From Paraburkholderia elongata (GTDB lineage Bacteria; Pseudomonadota; Gammaproteobacteria; Burkholderiales; Burkholderiaceae): a stretch of DNA of 64,000 nucleotides. The notes under the pieces are model-generated. The model was not told where the DNA came from. It searched no databases and saw only the letters and a program-made list of their open reading frames with translations. Position numbers and translations under genes: made by a program. The stretch covers positions 1 to 64,000 of the forward strand of contig NZ_WOEZ01000010.1 in NCBI RefSeq assembly GCF_013177735.1. Direction: 5' to 3'. This document shows positions 6,865 to 15,314 of this stretch, piece by piece; the stretch's first letter is position 1; each line of letters begins with the position of its first letter.

Positions 6865-8403
6865 ATGTCCTCCGACTCCCCGTCGACGAGTGCCGCCGCC
6901 CCGCTCAACCGGCCGATGATCACCATCTCGATCATGCTCGCGACGCTGATCCAGACGCTCGACAGCACCATCGCCAACGTCGCGCTGCCGCATATGCAGG
7001 GCACGCTGTCGGCGTCGCAGGATGAGATCACGTGGGTGCTGACCTCGTATATCGTCGCGGCCGCGATCGCCACGCCGCTGACCGGCTGGCTGTCCGACCG
7101 GCTGAGCATCAAGCGGCTGCTGATCTTCTCGATCGGCGGCTTCACGGTGGCCTCGGCGCTGTGCGGCTTGTCGGAAACGCTGACGCAGATCGTCGCGTCG
7201 CGTTTGCTGCAGGGGATTTTCGGGGCCTCGCTGGTGCCGCTGTCGCAGTCGATCCTGCTCGACATCAATCCGCGCGAAAAGCAGGGCCAGGCGATGGCGG
7301 TGTGGGGCATGGGCGTGATGGTCGGACCGATTCTCGGGCCGACGCTCGGCGGCTGGCTCACCGATAGCTACAACTGGCGCTGGGTGTTTTTCATCAACGT
7401 GCCGATCGGCGCGTTTGCGCTGTTCGGCGTAGCGACCTTCCTGCCTGCGCGTGAACCGAAGCACGACGCGAAGTTCGACGCGTTCGGCTTTGCCACCCTG
7501 GGTCTCGCCATCGGCGCGCTGCAGGCGATGCTCGACCGCGGCGAGCAGCTCGACTGGTTCGGTTCGCATGAGATCGTCATAGAGGCGCTGGTCGCGGCGA
7601 TCAGCTTCGCGTTCTTCCTCGTGCATACGGCGACGGTCGGCAAGAAATCGTTCTTCAAATATGAGTTGCTGAAGGACCCGAACTTCGCCACCGGCACGTT
7701 CTTCATCTTCGTGATCGGCGCGGTGATGTATGCGACGCGCGCATTGCTGCCGCCAATGCTGCAGAACCTGATGAACTATCCGGTCGCGACCACGGGTCTC
7801 GTCACGGCGCCGAGCGGCGCGGGGACCATGGTCGCGATGCTGTTTGCCGGGCGGCTATTGAAGCGGATCGATGCGCGGCTGTTGCTGCTCGCCGGCTTCC
7901 TGATCTCGGCGTTCGCGCTGTGGCAGATGATGCATTACACGATCGTGCTGTCGGCATCGGACATTGTCTGGCCTGGCGTGATCCAAGGCTTCGGCCTGGG
8001 CCTTGTGTTTGTGCCATTGAGCGCGCTGACCTTCTCTACGCTCGCGCCCGAACTGCGTGCGGACGGCACCGCGACGTACAGCCTGATGCGCAATATCGGC
8101 AGCAGTATCGGCATTTCGATCGTGCAGACATTGATGACGCGCAACACACAGGTCTCGCATGCTGACCTCGCGGCGAATATCACACCCTTCAATCCGGCGA
8201 TCCAGCCCATGCTCAACAGCGGTTCAAATTACGACCTGGCGGCGCTGAACGCGTCGATTACGCAGCAAGCGTCGATGATCGCGTATCTGAACGACTTCAA
8301 GCTAATGTTCCTGGCCACGCTGCTGGTCATTCCGCTGCTGCTGTTGATCCGCCCAGCGCGCCAGGCACCGGATGCTTCTGTGGCGCATGCGGCGATGGAT
8401 TAA
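6865..8403 (+). CDS. DHA2-family MFS drug exporter (EmrB/QacA type)
   Basis: The product is a proton-driven multidrug efflux permease of the inner membrane with about 14 helices and 512 residues. Motif A between helices 2 and 3 is GWLSDRLSIKRL, motif C is GPILGPTLGGWL, and motif D-like LDSTIANVALPHMQG sits in helix 1, all typical of EmrB. Start 6865 (MSSDSPST) is preferred over 6835 because the latter lies inside the inferred promoter/operator. No EmrA membrane-fusion partner is adjacent, so it may work alone or with a distant partner. The divergent MarR regulator is the likely repressor. Confidence 0.9.
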   Translation: MSSDSPSTSAAAPLNRPMITISIMLATLIQTLDSTIANVALPHMQGTLSASQDEITWVLTSYIVAAAIATPLTGWLSDRLSIKRLLIFSIGGFTVASALCGLSETLTQIVASRLLQGIFGASLVPLSQSILLDINPREKQGQAMAVWGMGVMVGPILGPTLGGWLTDSYNWRWVFFINVPIGAFALFGVATFLPAREPKHDAKFDAFGFATLGLAIGALQAMLDRGEQLDWFGSHEIVIEALVAAISFAFFLVHTATVGKKSFFKYELLKDPNFATGTFFIFVIGAVMYATRALLPPMLQNLMNYPVATTGLVTAPSGAGTMVAMLFAGRLLKRIDARLLLLAGFLISAFALWQMMHYTIVLSASDIVWPGVIQGFGLGLVFVPLSALTFSTLAPELRADGTATYSLMRNIGSSIGISIVQTLMTRNTQVSHADLAANITPFNPAIQPMLNSGSNYDLAALNASITQQASMIAYLNDFKLMFLATLLVIPLLLLIRPARQAPDASVAHAAMD

Positions 8404-8450
8404 ACGCGATGAAGGAGTCAAGCGGGAGCGGTGGCGCACTCGCGTCACGC

Positions 8451-9128
8451 TCACCCCTCGATTCTTCCGCGCGTCACGCCCAGCAACCCCGCCATCGCCT
8501 CTCGCGCCGCCACGGCATCACGGTCGCGGATCGCTTCGAACACCGCCGTGTGTTCGGCCAATGATGCGTTGAACACATCCGCGCGTTTCGCATTCAGGCG
8601 TAACTGCGCTTCCAACGTTCGCTCGATCAGCGTGCCGAGCGGAATCAGCAATTCGTTGCTGCATGCCGTCAGCACGCTCAAATGAAACTGCAGATCGGCA
8701 CGGACCCATTCATCGACATTGCGCGCCGCGACCATCGACGCATGCGCTGCGGCCAGCGCGTTGAACGTGTCGTCCATATGCGAGGCCGCCGCCAGACCTG
8801 CCGCGTACGGCTCGATCATCTCGCGCATTTCCTGCAACTTGAGCGCGAAGGCCATCGGCTCGGCGACGCGCGAGTACCAGTCGAGCACATCGACATCGAG
8901 CAGATTCCAGGCGTGTTTCGGCCGCACCCGCGTGCCCACCCGCGGACGCGACTCGATCAGTCCTTTCGACGTCAGCGTACGCAGCGCCTCGCGCAACACC
9001 GTGCGGCTCACGCCGAAGGTGTCCATCAACTCCGCTTCACGCGGCAGGATCGAGTCGGGCGCGTAGTCGCCGCGCAGAATCGCGGTCGCCAGCAGATGGG
9101 CGACGCGCCCATGCAGATCGTGCTGAAT
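8451..9128 (-). CDS. GntR/FadR-type regulator, probably of galactonate use; non-canonical start
   Basis: The product has an N-terminal winged helix (GRVAHLLATAILRGDY, LPREAELMDTFGVSRTVLREALRTLTSKGLIESRPRVGTRVR) and a C-terminal FCD ligand domain (EMREMIEPYAAGLAA, DLQFHLSVLTACSN, EHTAVFEAIRDRD) with metal-binding His. It faces dgoD and resembles DgoR, so a role as repressor of D-galactonate genes is likely. No ATG, GTG or TTG precedes the whole HTH: the frame is open to TAA at 9192-9194. The best start is ATT at 9128, six bases after AGGGAG, giving 225 residues. The first conventional codon (TTG 9029) would delete half the DNA-binding domain. Confidence 0.8.
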   Translation of the reverse strand: MQHDLHGRVAHLLATAILRGDYAPDSILPREAELMDTFGVSRTVLREALRTLTSKGLIESRPRVGTRVRPKHAWNLLDVDVLDWYSRVAEPMAFALKLQEMREMIEPYAAGLAAASHMDDTFNALAAAHASMVAARNVDEWVRADLQFHLSVLTACSNELLIPLGTLIERTLEAQLRLNAKRADVFNASLAEHTAVFEAIRDRDAVAAREAMAGLLGVTRGRIEG

Positions 9129-9263
9129 AGCTTTCTCCCTGCAGCCTCTCGGCGCTATTGATATCGGACCTGAGCCCGGAATGGATGGCGATTATCCAGC
9201 ATCTCGACCTTGACACCCACTGCTTCGCCTCAGTCCCAGGTAGCCACCACCTGACCACCCATC

Positions 9264-9299
9264 GGCCAATATTTGGCCAATAGTACTATTAATAGTACT
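9264..9299. promoter_or_regulatory. Direct repeat and 18-bp perfect palindrome, candidate GntR operator
   Basis: GGCCAATA occurs twice (9264-9271, 9275-9282) and overlaps the perfect palindrome AGTACTATTAATAGTACT (9282-9299). They lie between the divergent GntR regulator and dgoD, 82 bases before the dgoD start. FadR-type regulators bind short palindromes of this kind. Confidence 0.65.
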
Positions 9300-9380
9300 T
9301 AACCGCGCTTTTGTTGTAGCATGTGAATCCTCGAAATTGGCCGCACACGCAGGCGCCCAGGCCGCAAGGAGACGCACACC

Positions 9381-10529
9381 ATGAAAATCACCAAGCTCGA
9401 AACCTTCATCGTTCCGCCGCGCTGGTGCTTCCTGAAGATCGAAACGGACGAAGGCATCGTCGGCTGGGGCGAGCCGGTGGTCGAAGGCCGCGCGCATACG
9501 GTGGCGGCTGCCGTCGAGGAACTGTCCGACTATCTGATCGGCAAAGACCCGCTGCTGATTGAAGACCACTGGCAGGTGATGTATCGCTCAGGCTTCTACC
9601 GCGGCGGCCCGATCACGATGAGCGCGATCGCCGGTGTCGACCAGGCGCTGTGGGACATCAAGGGCAAGCATCATGGTGTGCCGATTCATGCGCTGCTCGG
9701 CGGCCAGGTGCGCGACAAGATCAAGGTGTATTCGTGGATTGGCGGCGACCGTCCGAGCGATGTCGCGAACAACGCGCGCGCCGTGGTCGAACGCGGCTTC
9801 AAGGCCGTGAAGATGAACGGCTCGGAAGAGTTGCAGATCATCGACACCTTCGACAAGGTGCAAGGCGTCATCAACAACGTCGCCGCCGTGCGCGAAGCGG
9901 TTGGGCCGAACATCGGCATCGGCGTGGACTTCCACGGCCGCGTGCATAAGCCGATGGCGAAGGTGCTGGCCAAAGAACTCGACCCGTACAAGCTGCTCTT
10001 CATCGAAGAGCCGGTGCTGTCGGAAAACGCGGAGGCCTTGCGCGACATCGTCAACCAGACCAACACGCCGATCGCCTTGGGTGAACGTCTGTATTCGCGC
10101 TGGGACTTCAAGCACATTCTGTCGTGCGGCTACGTCGACATCATCCAGCCGGACGCGTCGCACGCGGGCGGCATCACCGAGTGCCGCAAGATCGCGTCGA
10201 TGGCCGAGGCGTACGACGTTGCGCTCGCGCTGCACTGCCCGCTCGGCCCGATCGCTTTGGCCACCTGCCTGCAGATCGACGCGGTGAGCTACAACGCGTT
10301 CATTCAGGAACAGAGCCTGGGTATTCATTACAACCAGGGCAACGACCTGCTCGACTACATCAAGAACCCCGAAGTCTTCAAATACGAAGACGGCTTCGTG
10401 TCGATTCCGCAAGGCCCGGGCCTCGGTATCGAAGTGAACGAAGAGAAGGTACGCGAGATGGCGAAGGTCGGCCACCGCTGGCGCAATCCGGTGTGGCGCC
10501 ACGAGGATGGCAGCGTCGCGGAATGGTGA
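9381..10529 (+). CDS. dgoD: D-galactonate dehydratase
   Basis: This cytoplasmic enzyme of the enolase superfamily dehydrates D-galactonate to 2-keto-3-deoxy-D-galactonate, in the De Ley-Doudoroff route. At 382 residues it equals the E. coli protein. The key residues fall at the same positions: Asp183 and His185 (GVDFHG), Glu209 (FIEEP), Glu235 (IALGE) and His285 (ALHCPLGP). AAGGAG precedes the ATG. It stands alone here; the kinase, aldolase and transporter are not in the window. Control by the divergent GntR protein through the 9282-9299 palindrome is inferred. Confidence 0.95.
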   Translation: MKITKLETFIVPPRWCFLKIETDEGIVGWGEPVVEGRAHTVAAAVEELSDYLIGKDPLLIEDHWQVMYRSGFYRGGPITMSAIAGVDQALWDIKGKHHGVPIHALLGGQVRDKIKVYSWIGGDRPSDVANNARAVVERGFKAVKMNGSEELQIIDTFDKVQGVINNVAAVREAVGPNIGIGVDFHGRVHKPMAKVLAKELDPYKLLFIEEPVLSENAEALRDIVNQTNTPIALGERLYSRWDFKHILSCGYVDIIQPDASHAGGITECRKIASMAEAYDVALALHCPLGPIALATCLQIDAVSYNAFIQEQSLGIHYNQGNDLLDYIKNPEVFKYEDGFVSIPQGPGLGIEVNEEKVREMAKVGHRWRNPVWRHEDGSVAEW

Positions 10530-10558
10530 TTGTGTAACGGCTTAACGGCTTGATGGAG

Positions 10559-10580
10559 CGCCGCCTGCGGGCGGCGTTTT
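10559..10580 (+). terminator. Terminator of dgoD
   Basis: A 7-bp stem (10559-10565 with 10570-10576), a TGCG loop and TTTTCTTT lie 30 bases after the dgoD stop. Confidence 0.8.
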
Positions 10581-10816
10581 CTTTCCGGCGCCCGGCGCGC
10601 GCGTTACGGCGGCGTGACGCGCACGCCGTCGCAGTTACGTAACATCACGGACCGGAACGGCCCGAAGTTGCACTTCCCAGCCTTTTAAACACCCCGCCCC
10701 GCATTGCGCAAAGCCTTATCCAGAAAGGCTTTCCCGCCGTTGGTTCGGCATCAGACATACGCATGGCCCGCTCCTTGCTCAAATGCATTCAAACAACACA
10801 TGCATCGGGGAACATC

Positions 10817-11119
10817 ATGGGCGAATTCCTTCCAGACTATCTGCTCCGCGAACAGGCCGCCGTCGGCGCGCTGGTGGTGTTCGGCGTGCTTCGCATCATC
10901 GGCGCGATGCTCGCCTATGAACGCGGCTGGCGCATCTCCGTGGTCGAAAAATGCTTTATCGCTGCCGCGGTGCTGTACTGCCTGCCGCAGCTCTTCGATC
11001 TGCTGACGCATATGTACGGCTCGCGTGCCGCAGGCGCGGAACTGGAAGGCAAAGCAGCGGGCTGCGCGATCGCGCTCTTCTGCGCGCCGATTCTCGGACA
11101 TCGGCTCGGCCTCGAATAA
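10817..11119 (+). CDS. Small membrane protein of unknown function
   Basis: The 100-residue product from ATG 10817 shows three hydrophobic segments (about 14-32, 42-60 and 78-95) separated by short charged loops, consistent with a small inner-membrane protein. I recognise no family motif. A GGGG-type ribosome site precedes this start; an in-frame ATG at 10763 would add 18 polar residues. The next gene (YodC-like) begins 18 or 27 bases downstream and is probably cotranscribed. Confidence 0.6.
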   Translation: MGEFLPDYLLREQAAVGALVVFGVLRIIGAMLAYERGWRISVVEKCFIAAAVLYCLPQLFDLLTHMYGSRAAGAELEGKAAGCAIALFCAPILGHRLGLE

Positions 11120-11136
11120 TCCGGCTGATCGAACGG

Positions 11137-11385
11137 ATGCTCACCATGCGACTGGGAAAGAGACCTGCAAGGCCCCCGAAGCCCGCAAAACCCGCTTACC
11201 GCACCGGCGACGTCGTGACGCTCAAGTCCGGTGGACATCCAATGACGGCCACCTGGACCGGGCCGGTGCTGTTCGCGCCGGGCAACTGGCTGATCTGCCA
11301 GTGGTTCGGCGACGACGGCGAACTACAGCAGGAGATGTTTCCGGAAGAGACGCTGGAACGAGCGCACAACGCGCTCGCCGCCTAG
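11137..11385 (+). CDS. YodC-family (DUF2158) small protein
   Basis: An 82-residue protein whose centre, YRTGDVVTLKSGGHPMTATW followed by WLICQWF, is the DUF2158/YodC signature. This is a small beta domain of unknown function found in many proteobacteria. The N-terminus is basic and Pro-rich. Start 11137 or 11146 cannot be decided: GGATG could serve the second. It follows the small membrane protein closely and is ended by a strong terminator at 11432-11465. Confidence 0.75.
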   Translation: MLTMRLGKRPARPPKPAKPAYRTGDVVTLKSGGHPMTATWTGPVLFAPGNWLICQWFGDDGELQQEMFPEETLERAHNALAA

Positions 11386-11431
11386 AGTGCAGCAACGGAT
11401 AGCCGGCCACCGCCGAGCGACCGTGTGTATT

Positions 11432-11465
11432 GCGCCGCACGCTTTTGCTGTGCGGCGCTTTTTTT
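11432..11465 (+). terminator. Rho-independent terminator
   Basis: A 9-bp GC-rich stem (11432-11440 with 11450-11458) is followed by seven T's. It closes the YodC-family transcript and lies between it and the convergent copD. Confidence 0.85.
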
Positions 11466-11469
11466 AATC

Positions 11470-12399
11470 TCAGCCCAACGCAGCGAATGCCGGCACGCTG
11501 TGCGACAACACCGCCGCTGCGACGAACACGCCGATGATCGCCAGCGCTTCCAGATACAGCACGTTGACGAAGGTGTGCGCGTCCATCGTCGAGGCCGTGC
11601 GGCGCAAGCGCGGCAGCGCCAGGAAGCGGTTGAGTCCGCCGAGCACCAGCGCGAGCGCGACCAGCGTAAGCTTCAGCGTCAGCACATGGCCCCACGTGCT
11701 CATCTCGATCGCTTCGAACGAGCCGCCCGAACCGCGCACGGCATTGAAGATGCCCGTCAGCAGTACCAGTCCGACCGCCGCCAGCGATACGTTCGACACC
11801 TGCGTCGCCGTGCGGATCAGCATCCCACGGGCGGTGGACGTGCCGAGCGCGGGCAATACCGAGAGCCCCGCCGCCATCGCCAGGCCGCCCCAGACGCCCG
11901 TGACCAGCACATGCAGCGTCTGCATGCCGATCGCCGCCGAGACGGGGCCGGCATCGGCCGCGTGCCCAAGCGACGCCTTGCCCGCCGCAATCGCGATCAC
12001 CGCGAGCCACAGCAGCGCATTGCGCAGCATGCCCGTATGGCTGGCCATGGCCGTGCCCAGCAACACCAGCGCGCCGGCGAACGCCACGCTCCAGCCGTAA
12101 CCGACATGGGTTTGCGTCAATACGGTCGGCACCACGCCGATGGCCGACGGCAACGCGACGCCACTCATCGACGCCGCCTGATACAACAGCCAGCCGAGAT
12201 CCGCGAGCACAAGCACGACGGTGGCTATCAGCATCGACCGTTGCGCGCGCAACCAGGCCGGCCGCGCAGGGTTGATCTTGGCCTGCGCGTCCTTGGCAAG
12301 CCACGCGCCGAGCAAGGCCGAACCGACGGCAAACGCAAAGGCGACATTCATGAGCGCGGCCATGGCGACCTGCCCGATCCACAGTCCGTCCATGCTCAT
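11470..12399 (-). CDS. copD: CopD-family copper-resistance membrane protein
   Basis: This 309-residue inner-membrane protein has about eight hydrophobic helices. The C-terminal half carries the CopD domain (LHVLVTGVWGGLAMAAG, then GILNAV-like TGIFNAVRG and HVLTLKLTLVALAL). CopD works with periplasmic CopC in moving copper across the inner membrane. The start ATG overlaps the copC stop by four bases (ATGA), so the two are translationally coupled. No copA or copB oxidase is adjacent, which fits a minimal CopCD import/handling unit. Confidence 0.9.
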   Translation of the reverse strand: MSMDGLWIGQVAMAALMNVAFAFAVGSALLGAWLAKDAQAKINPARPAWLRAQRSMLIATVVLVLADLGWLLYQAASMSGVALPSAIGVVPTVLTQTHVGYGWSVAFAGALVLLGTAMASHTGMLRNALLWLAVIAIAAGKASLGHAADAGPVSAAIGMQTLHVLVTGVWGGLAMAAGLSVLPALGTSTARGMLIRTATQVSNVSLAAVGLVLLTGIFNAVRGSGGSFEAIEMSTWGHVLTLKLTLVALALVLGGLNRFLALPRLRRTASTMDAHTFVNVLYLEALAIIGVFVAAAVLSHSVPAFAALG

Positions 12400-12773
12400 T
12401 TGACGATGAACGCGAAGTTGCCTTGCGTGCGGTGGCCATCCGTGGCAACCGCAGTCCAGTGCACCGCATAGCGGCCGGCCGTCAACTGCGGCAGCGCCAG
12501 ATGCATCACCTTTGCGTCACTTTGGTCGACTTGCGACGCAGCCGTCGCGGCCGGTTTGCCGCTCGCGTCGCTCAGTTCGATCCTGCTGAAAGCCGGCTCG
12601 AGCGGTTCGGTGAAACGGATCGTCACTTCAGTGGCGGCGGCCACTTCGGCGTTCGCCGCCGGCTCGCTCGACACCAGATGCGCATGCGCGAACGCCGTGA
12701 ACGTCATGACCAGCGCGGCGGCGCCGAACGTCAACGCACGCTGCGCCGGACGGGAAAAATTGAATAGCTTCAT
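12396..12773 (-). CDS. copC: CopC/YobA-family periplasmic copper-binding protein
   Basis: The 125-residue protein has a Sec signal ending AHA, after which the mature chain begins HLVSSEP. An N-terminal His is the copper(II) ligand of CopC proteins, and DGHRTQG near the end supplies the conserved Asp/His pair. The beta-sandwich signature EVTIRFTEPLEPAFSRIEL is present. Met-rich copper(I) sites are absent, so it probably binds only copper(II). It heads the copCD operon. Confidence 0.92.
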   Translation of the reverse strand: MKLFNFSRPAQRALTFGAAALVMTFTAFAHAHLVSSEPAANAEVAAATEVTIRFTEPLEPAFSRIELSDASGKPAATAASQVDQSDAKVMHLALPQLTAGRYAVHWTAVATDGHRTQGNFAFIVK

Positions 12774-13141
12774 GTAAGGCCGATAGCTTGTGGAAAGTAA
12801 ACGGTGGACGTTGAGCCAGGGAGCGTGGGCGTCGGACAGACGCCGGCGCGCCCGGAAGTGTACGCTTCGATGGTCGGCGCGCGCGTCGGTTCAACCTGCT
12901 TTGTTATGCAAACCGACGGAAACGAGACTTGTACCCGCGGTCCCACAGACAAAATCGAGATGGCCGGCCCACTTGTCAGACGGTGGCGCGCGGCAAACTG
13001 TCGCATAGCTGTGACACCCGGAACCTTCTCTAATGTGGCAAATAGTCACCATCACCCTTCGATGATAGAATGCTGCGTCGCCGCAGCGCCGGCTGCCCTT
13101 CACACCGAGCCGCTCGAAGTTCGGTCAGGTCCCCGATTTTG
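12774..13141. other. Intergenic region between divergent copC and cytochrome genes
   Basis: These 368 bases should hold the promoters of both transcription units. The imperfect inverted repeat TGTCGC-N6-GTGACA near 13000 could be an operator. No gene is evident. Confidence 0.4.
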
Positions 13142-13873
13142 ATGGAGTTACGCGTGTCTTCAAGACGCATTTTCCGCCCGTTGCTTGCCCTTCTGCTGAT
13201 CGGCTCCGCGGGTGTCTATAGCGCTGCGAAAGCGCAGACTCAACCGAAGGCCCCCGATACGATGGAAGCGCGCGTGCAAGGCTGCACGGCCTGCCACGGC
13301 TCGCATGGCCAAGGTACCGACAACGACTATTTCCCGCGTCTGGCGGGCAAGCCGGCCGACTATCTGTACAACCAGTTGCAGAACTTCCGCGAAGGGCGCC
13401 GCAAGTACCCGCCAATGAACTACCTCGTCACGTACCTCTCGGACGACTACCTTCACCAGATCGCCACGTACTTCTCGCAGCAACGCCCGCCCTACCCGGC
13501 GCCGGCCAAGCCGACCGTGTCGGCGGCCATCGTTGCGCGCGGCCAGCAGATCGTGCTGAACGGCGACGCATCCAAACAGATTCCGGCCTGCGCGGCCTGC
13601 CACGGCAAAGCGCTGACCGGCATGGAACCCGCTATCCCTGGTCTGGTCGGGCTGCATGCTGATTACATGAGCGCGCAGTTGGGCGCATGGCGTTCGGGCT
13701 CGCGTCATGCCATCGCACCTGATTGCATGCACACCATCGCCACGCGTCTGACCGATGACGACGTGAACGCCGTCGCTTCATGGCTTGCCACGCAAACGGC
13801 CCCACAAAACCCCGTGCCGGCTCCGGCCCGCTCGATGAAGACTCCGCTTGCCTGCGGCAGCGAACCGCAATAA
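13142..13873 (+). CDS. Diheme cytochrome c (c4/c551 type), periplasmic
   Basis: The 243-residue protein has a signal peptide (RRIFRPLLALLLIGSAGVYSAAKAQ) and two class I heme c domains. The heme motifs are CTACH and CAACH, with axial Met supplied by the PPM and other Met residues. The two tandem domains with YLYNQL-NFREGRR and YMSAQLGAWRSGSRH are the cytochrome c4-like pattern. It passes electrons in the periplasm. The triheme cytochrome gene starts 21 bases downstream and the two form an operon. Start 13142 is chosen for signal-peptide length; GTG 13154 is an alternative. Confidence 0.88.
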   Translation: MELRVSSRRIFRPLLALLLIGSAGVYSAAKAQTQPKAPDTMEARVQGCTACHGSHGQGTDNDYFPRLAGKPADYLYNQLQNFREGRRKYPPMNYLVTYLSDDYLHQIATYFSQQRPPYPAPAKPTVSAAIVARGQQIVLNGDASKQIPACAACHGKALTGMEPAIPGLVGLHADYMSAQLGAWRSGSRHAIAPDCMHTIATRLTDDDVNAVASWLATQTAPQNPVPAPARSMKTPLACGSEPQ

Positions 13874-13894
13874 GGCACCGGGAGAGACACTCAA

Positions 13895-15193
13895 ATGAAA
13901 CGCAAGTCTTTGTTCGCCCTCTCGGCAGTCGTCGTCGTTGCGGCTGCCGCACTCGTTCCCGTCCTGTGGTCGGGCGGCGACAACCTGCATAACGGCACGG
14001 CCATGGCGGCAACGCCCGCCGACCAGGCCGCACTGATCAAGAAGGGCGAGTATCTCGCCCGCGCCGGCGACTGTATCGCCTGCCACACGGTGCGCGGCGG
14101 CAAGCAGTTCGCCGGCGGCCTGCCGATGGCTACGCCGTTCGGCACGATGTTCACGCCGAACATCACGCCTGACGACGAGTACGGTATCGGCAAGTGGACG
14201 CAGGACGACTTCTACCGCGCGATGCACACGGGCCGTTCGAAAGACGGCAGCTTGCTGTACCCGGGCTTCCCGTTCACGAGCTACACGAAGGTCACGCGCG
14301 CCGACTCGGACGCGATCTACGCGTACCTGCGCTCGGTTACGCCGGTCAATGTGCCGAGCCGTCCGCACGAACTGAAATTCCCGTTCAATCAGCGCAACAT
14401 GCTGATCGGCTGGCGCACGCTGTTCTTCCGCGAAGGCGAGTACAAGGCTGATCCGACCAAGTCGGTCGAATGGAACCGTGGCGCGTACCTGATCGAAGGC
14501 CTCGGCCACTGCGGCATGTGCCACACGTCGATCAACGCAATGGGCGGCCCGGTCAGCTCGGCTGCGTTTGCCGGCGGCTTGATCCCGCTGCAGAACTGGT
14601 ATGCACCGTCGTTGACGTCGAACAAGGAAGCCGGTCTCGGCGACTGGGAAACCAAAGACATCGCCGATCTCCTGAAGACCGGTGTGTCGAACCGCGGCGC
14701 GGTGTTCGGTCCGATGGCTGAAGTGGTTCACAACAGCCTGCAGTACATGTCGGACGAAGACATCAACGCGATGGCTACGTACCTGAAGACGATTCCTCAG
14801 AAGAGCGAAGCGCCGGAACCGCTGCAGCTCGAGACCTCGGAAAAGTTCGGTGGCGAACTGTTGAAGCAAGGTCAGAAGATCTACGCTGACAACTGCGCGA
14901 AGTGTCACGCGGAAAATGGCTTGGGCATGCCGTCGTCCTTCCCGCCGCTTGCGAACAACCAGTCGATCCAGATGCCGTCGGCGGTCAATCCGATCCGTAT
15001 GGTGCTGAACGGCGGTTACCCGCCGAGCACGGAAGCCAACCCGCATCCGTACGGCATGCCGCCGTTCGCACAGGCGCTGTCGAACACGGAAGTGGCAGCC
15101 GTCGTGACGTACATTCGTATGTCGTGGGGCAACCACGGTACGGCTGTGTCGCCGCAGCAAGTGTCCGATCTGCGTTCGGCGCCACTCGACTAA
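13895..15193 (+). CDS. Triheme cytochrome c, alcohol/gluconate-dehydrogenase subunit type
   Basis: This 432-residue exported protein has three CxxCH motifs: CIACH (near 64), CGMCH (near 209) and CAKCH (near 335). Three class I domains are the layout of the membrane-bound cytochrome subunit of quinoprotein alcohol dehydrogenase and flavin gluconate dehydrogenase. N-terminal hydrophobic segment SLFALSAVVVVAAAALVPVL acts as signal or anchor. No dehydrogenase subunit lies next to it, so its donor is unknown. It probably works with the diheme cytochrome just upstream. Confidence 0.88.
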   Translation: MKRKSLFALSAVVVVAAAALVPVLWSGGDNLHNGTAMAATPADQAALIKKGEYLARAGDCIACHTVRGGKQFAGGLPMATPFGTMFTPNITPDDEYGIGKWTQDDFYRAMHTGRSKDGSLLYPGFPFTSYTKVTRADSDAIYAYLRSVTPVNVPSRPHELKFPFNQRNMLIGWRTLFFREGEYKADPTKSVEWNRGAYLIEGLGHCGMCHTSINAMGGPVSSAAFAGGLIPLQNWYAPSLTSNKEAGLGDWETKDIADLLKTGVSNRGAVFGPMAEVVHNSLQYMSDEDINAMATYLKTIPQKSEAPEPLQLETSEKFGGELLKQGQKIYADNCAKCHAENGLGMPSSFPPLANNQSIQMPSAVNPIRMVLNGGYPPSTEANPHPYGMPPFAQALSNTEVAAVVTYIRMSWGNHGTAVSPQQVSDLRSAPLD

Positions 15194-15314
15194 GCAGCGT
15201 GAGATGCACCTGGGGCGCGGCCTGCGAATAACGCGGCCGCGCCCTTCGTTTTTTCAGGACCGGTATCATGTGGGTGGTATAAACCCTTATGAAACCGTGC
15301 AGGAGGAAAGAGCC

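Noticed and set aside
6265..7626. A 453-residue minus-strand frame that would fuse MarR to a long Arg-rich N-terminus
   Set aside because: The upstream part is the antisense of the DHA2 exporter and has no domain; MarR's normal start is at 6708.
13778..15160. A 460-residue minus-strand frame opposite the triheme cytochrome
   Set aside because: His/Arg-rich antisense shadow typical of high-GC DNA; the plus strand encodes clear heme motifs.
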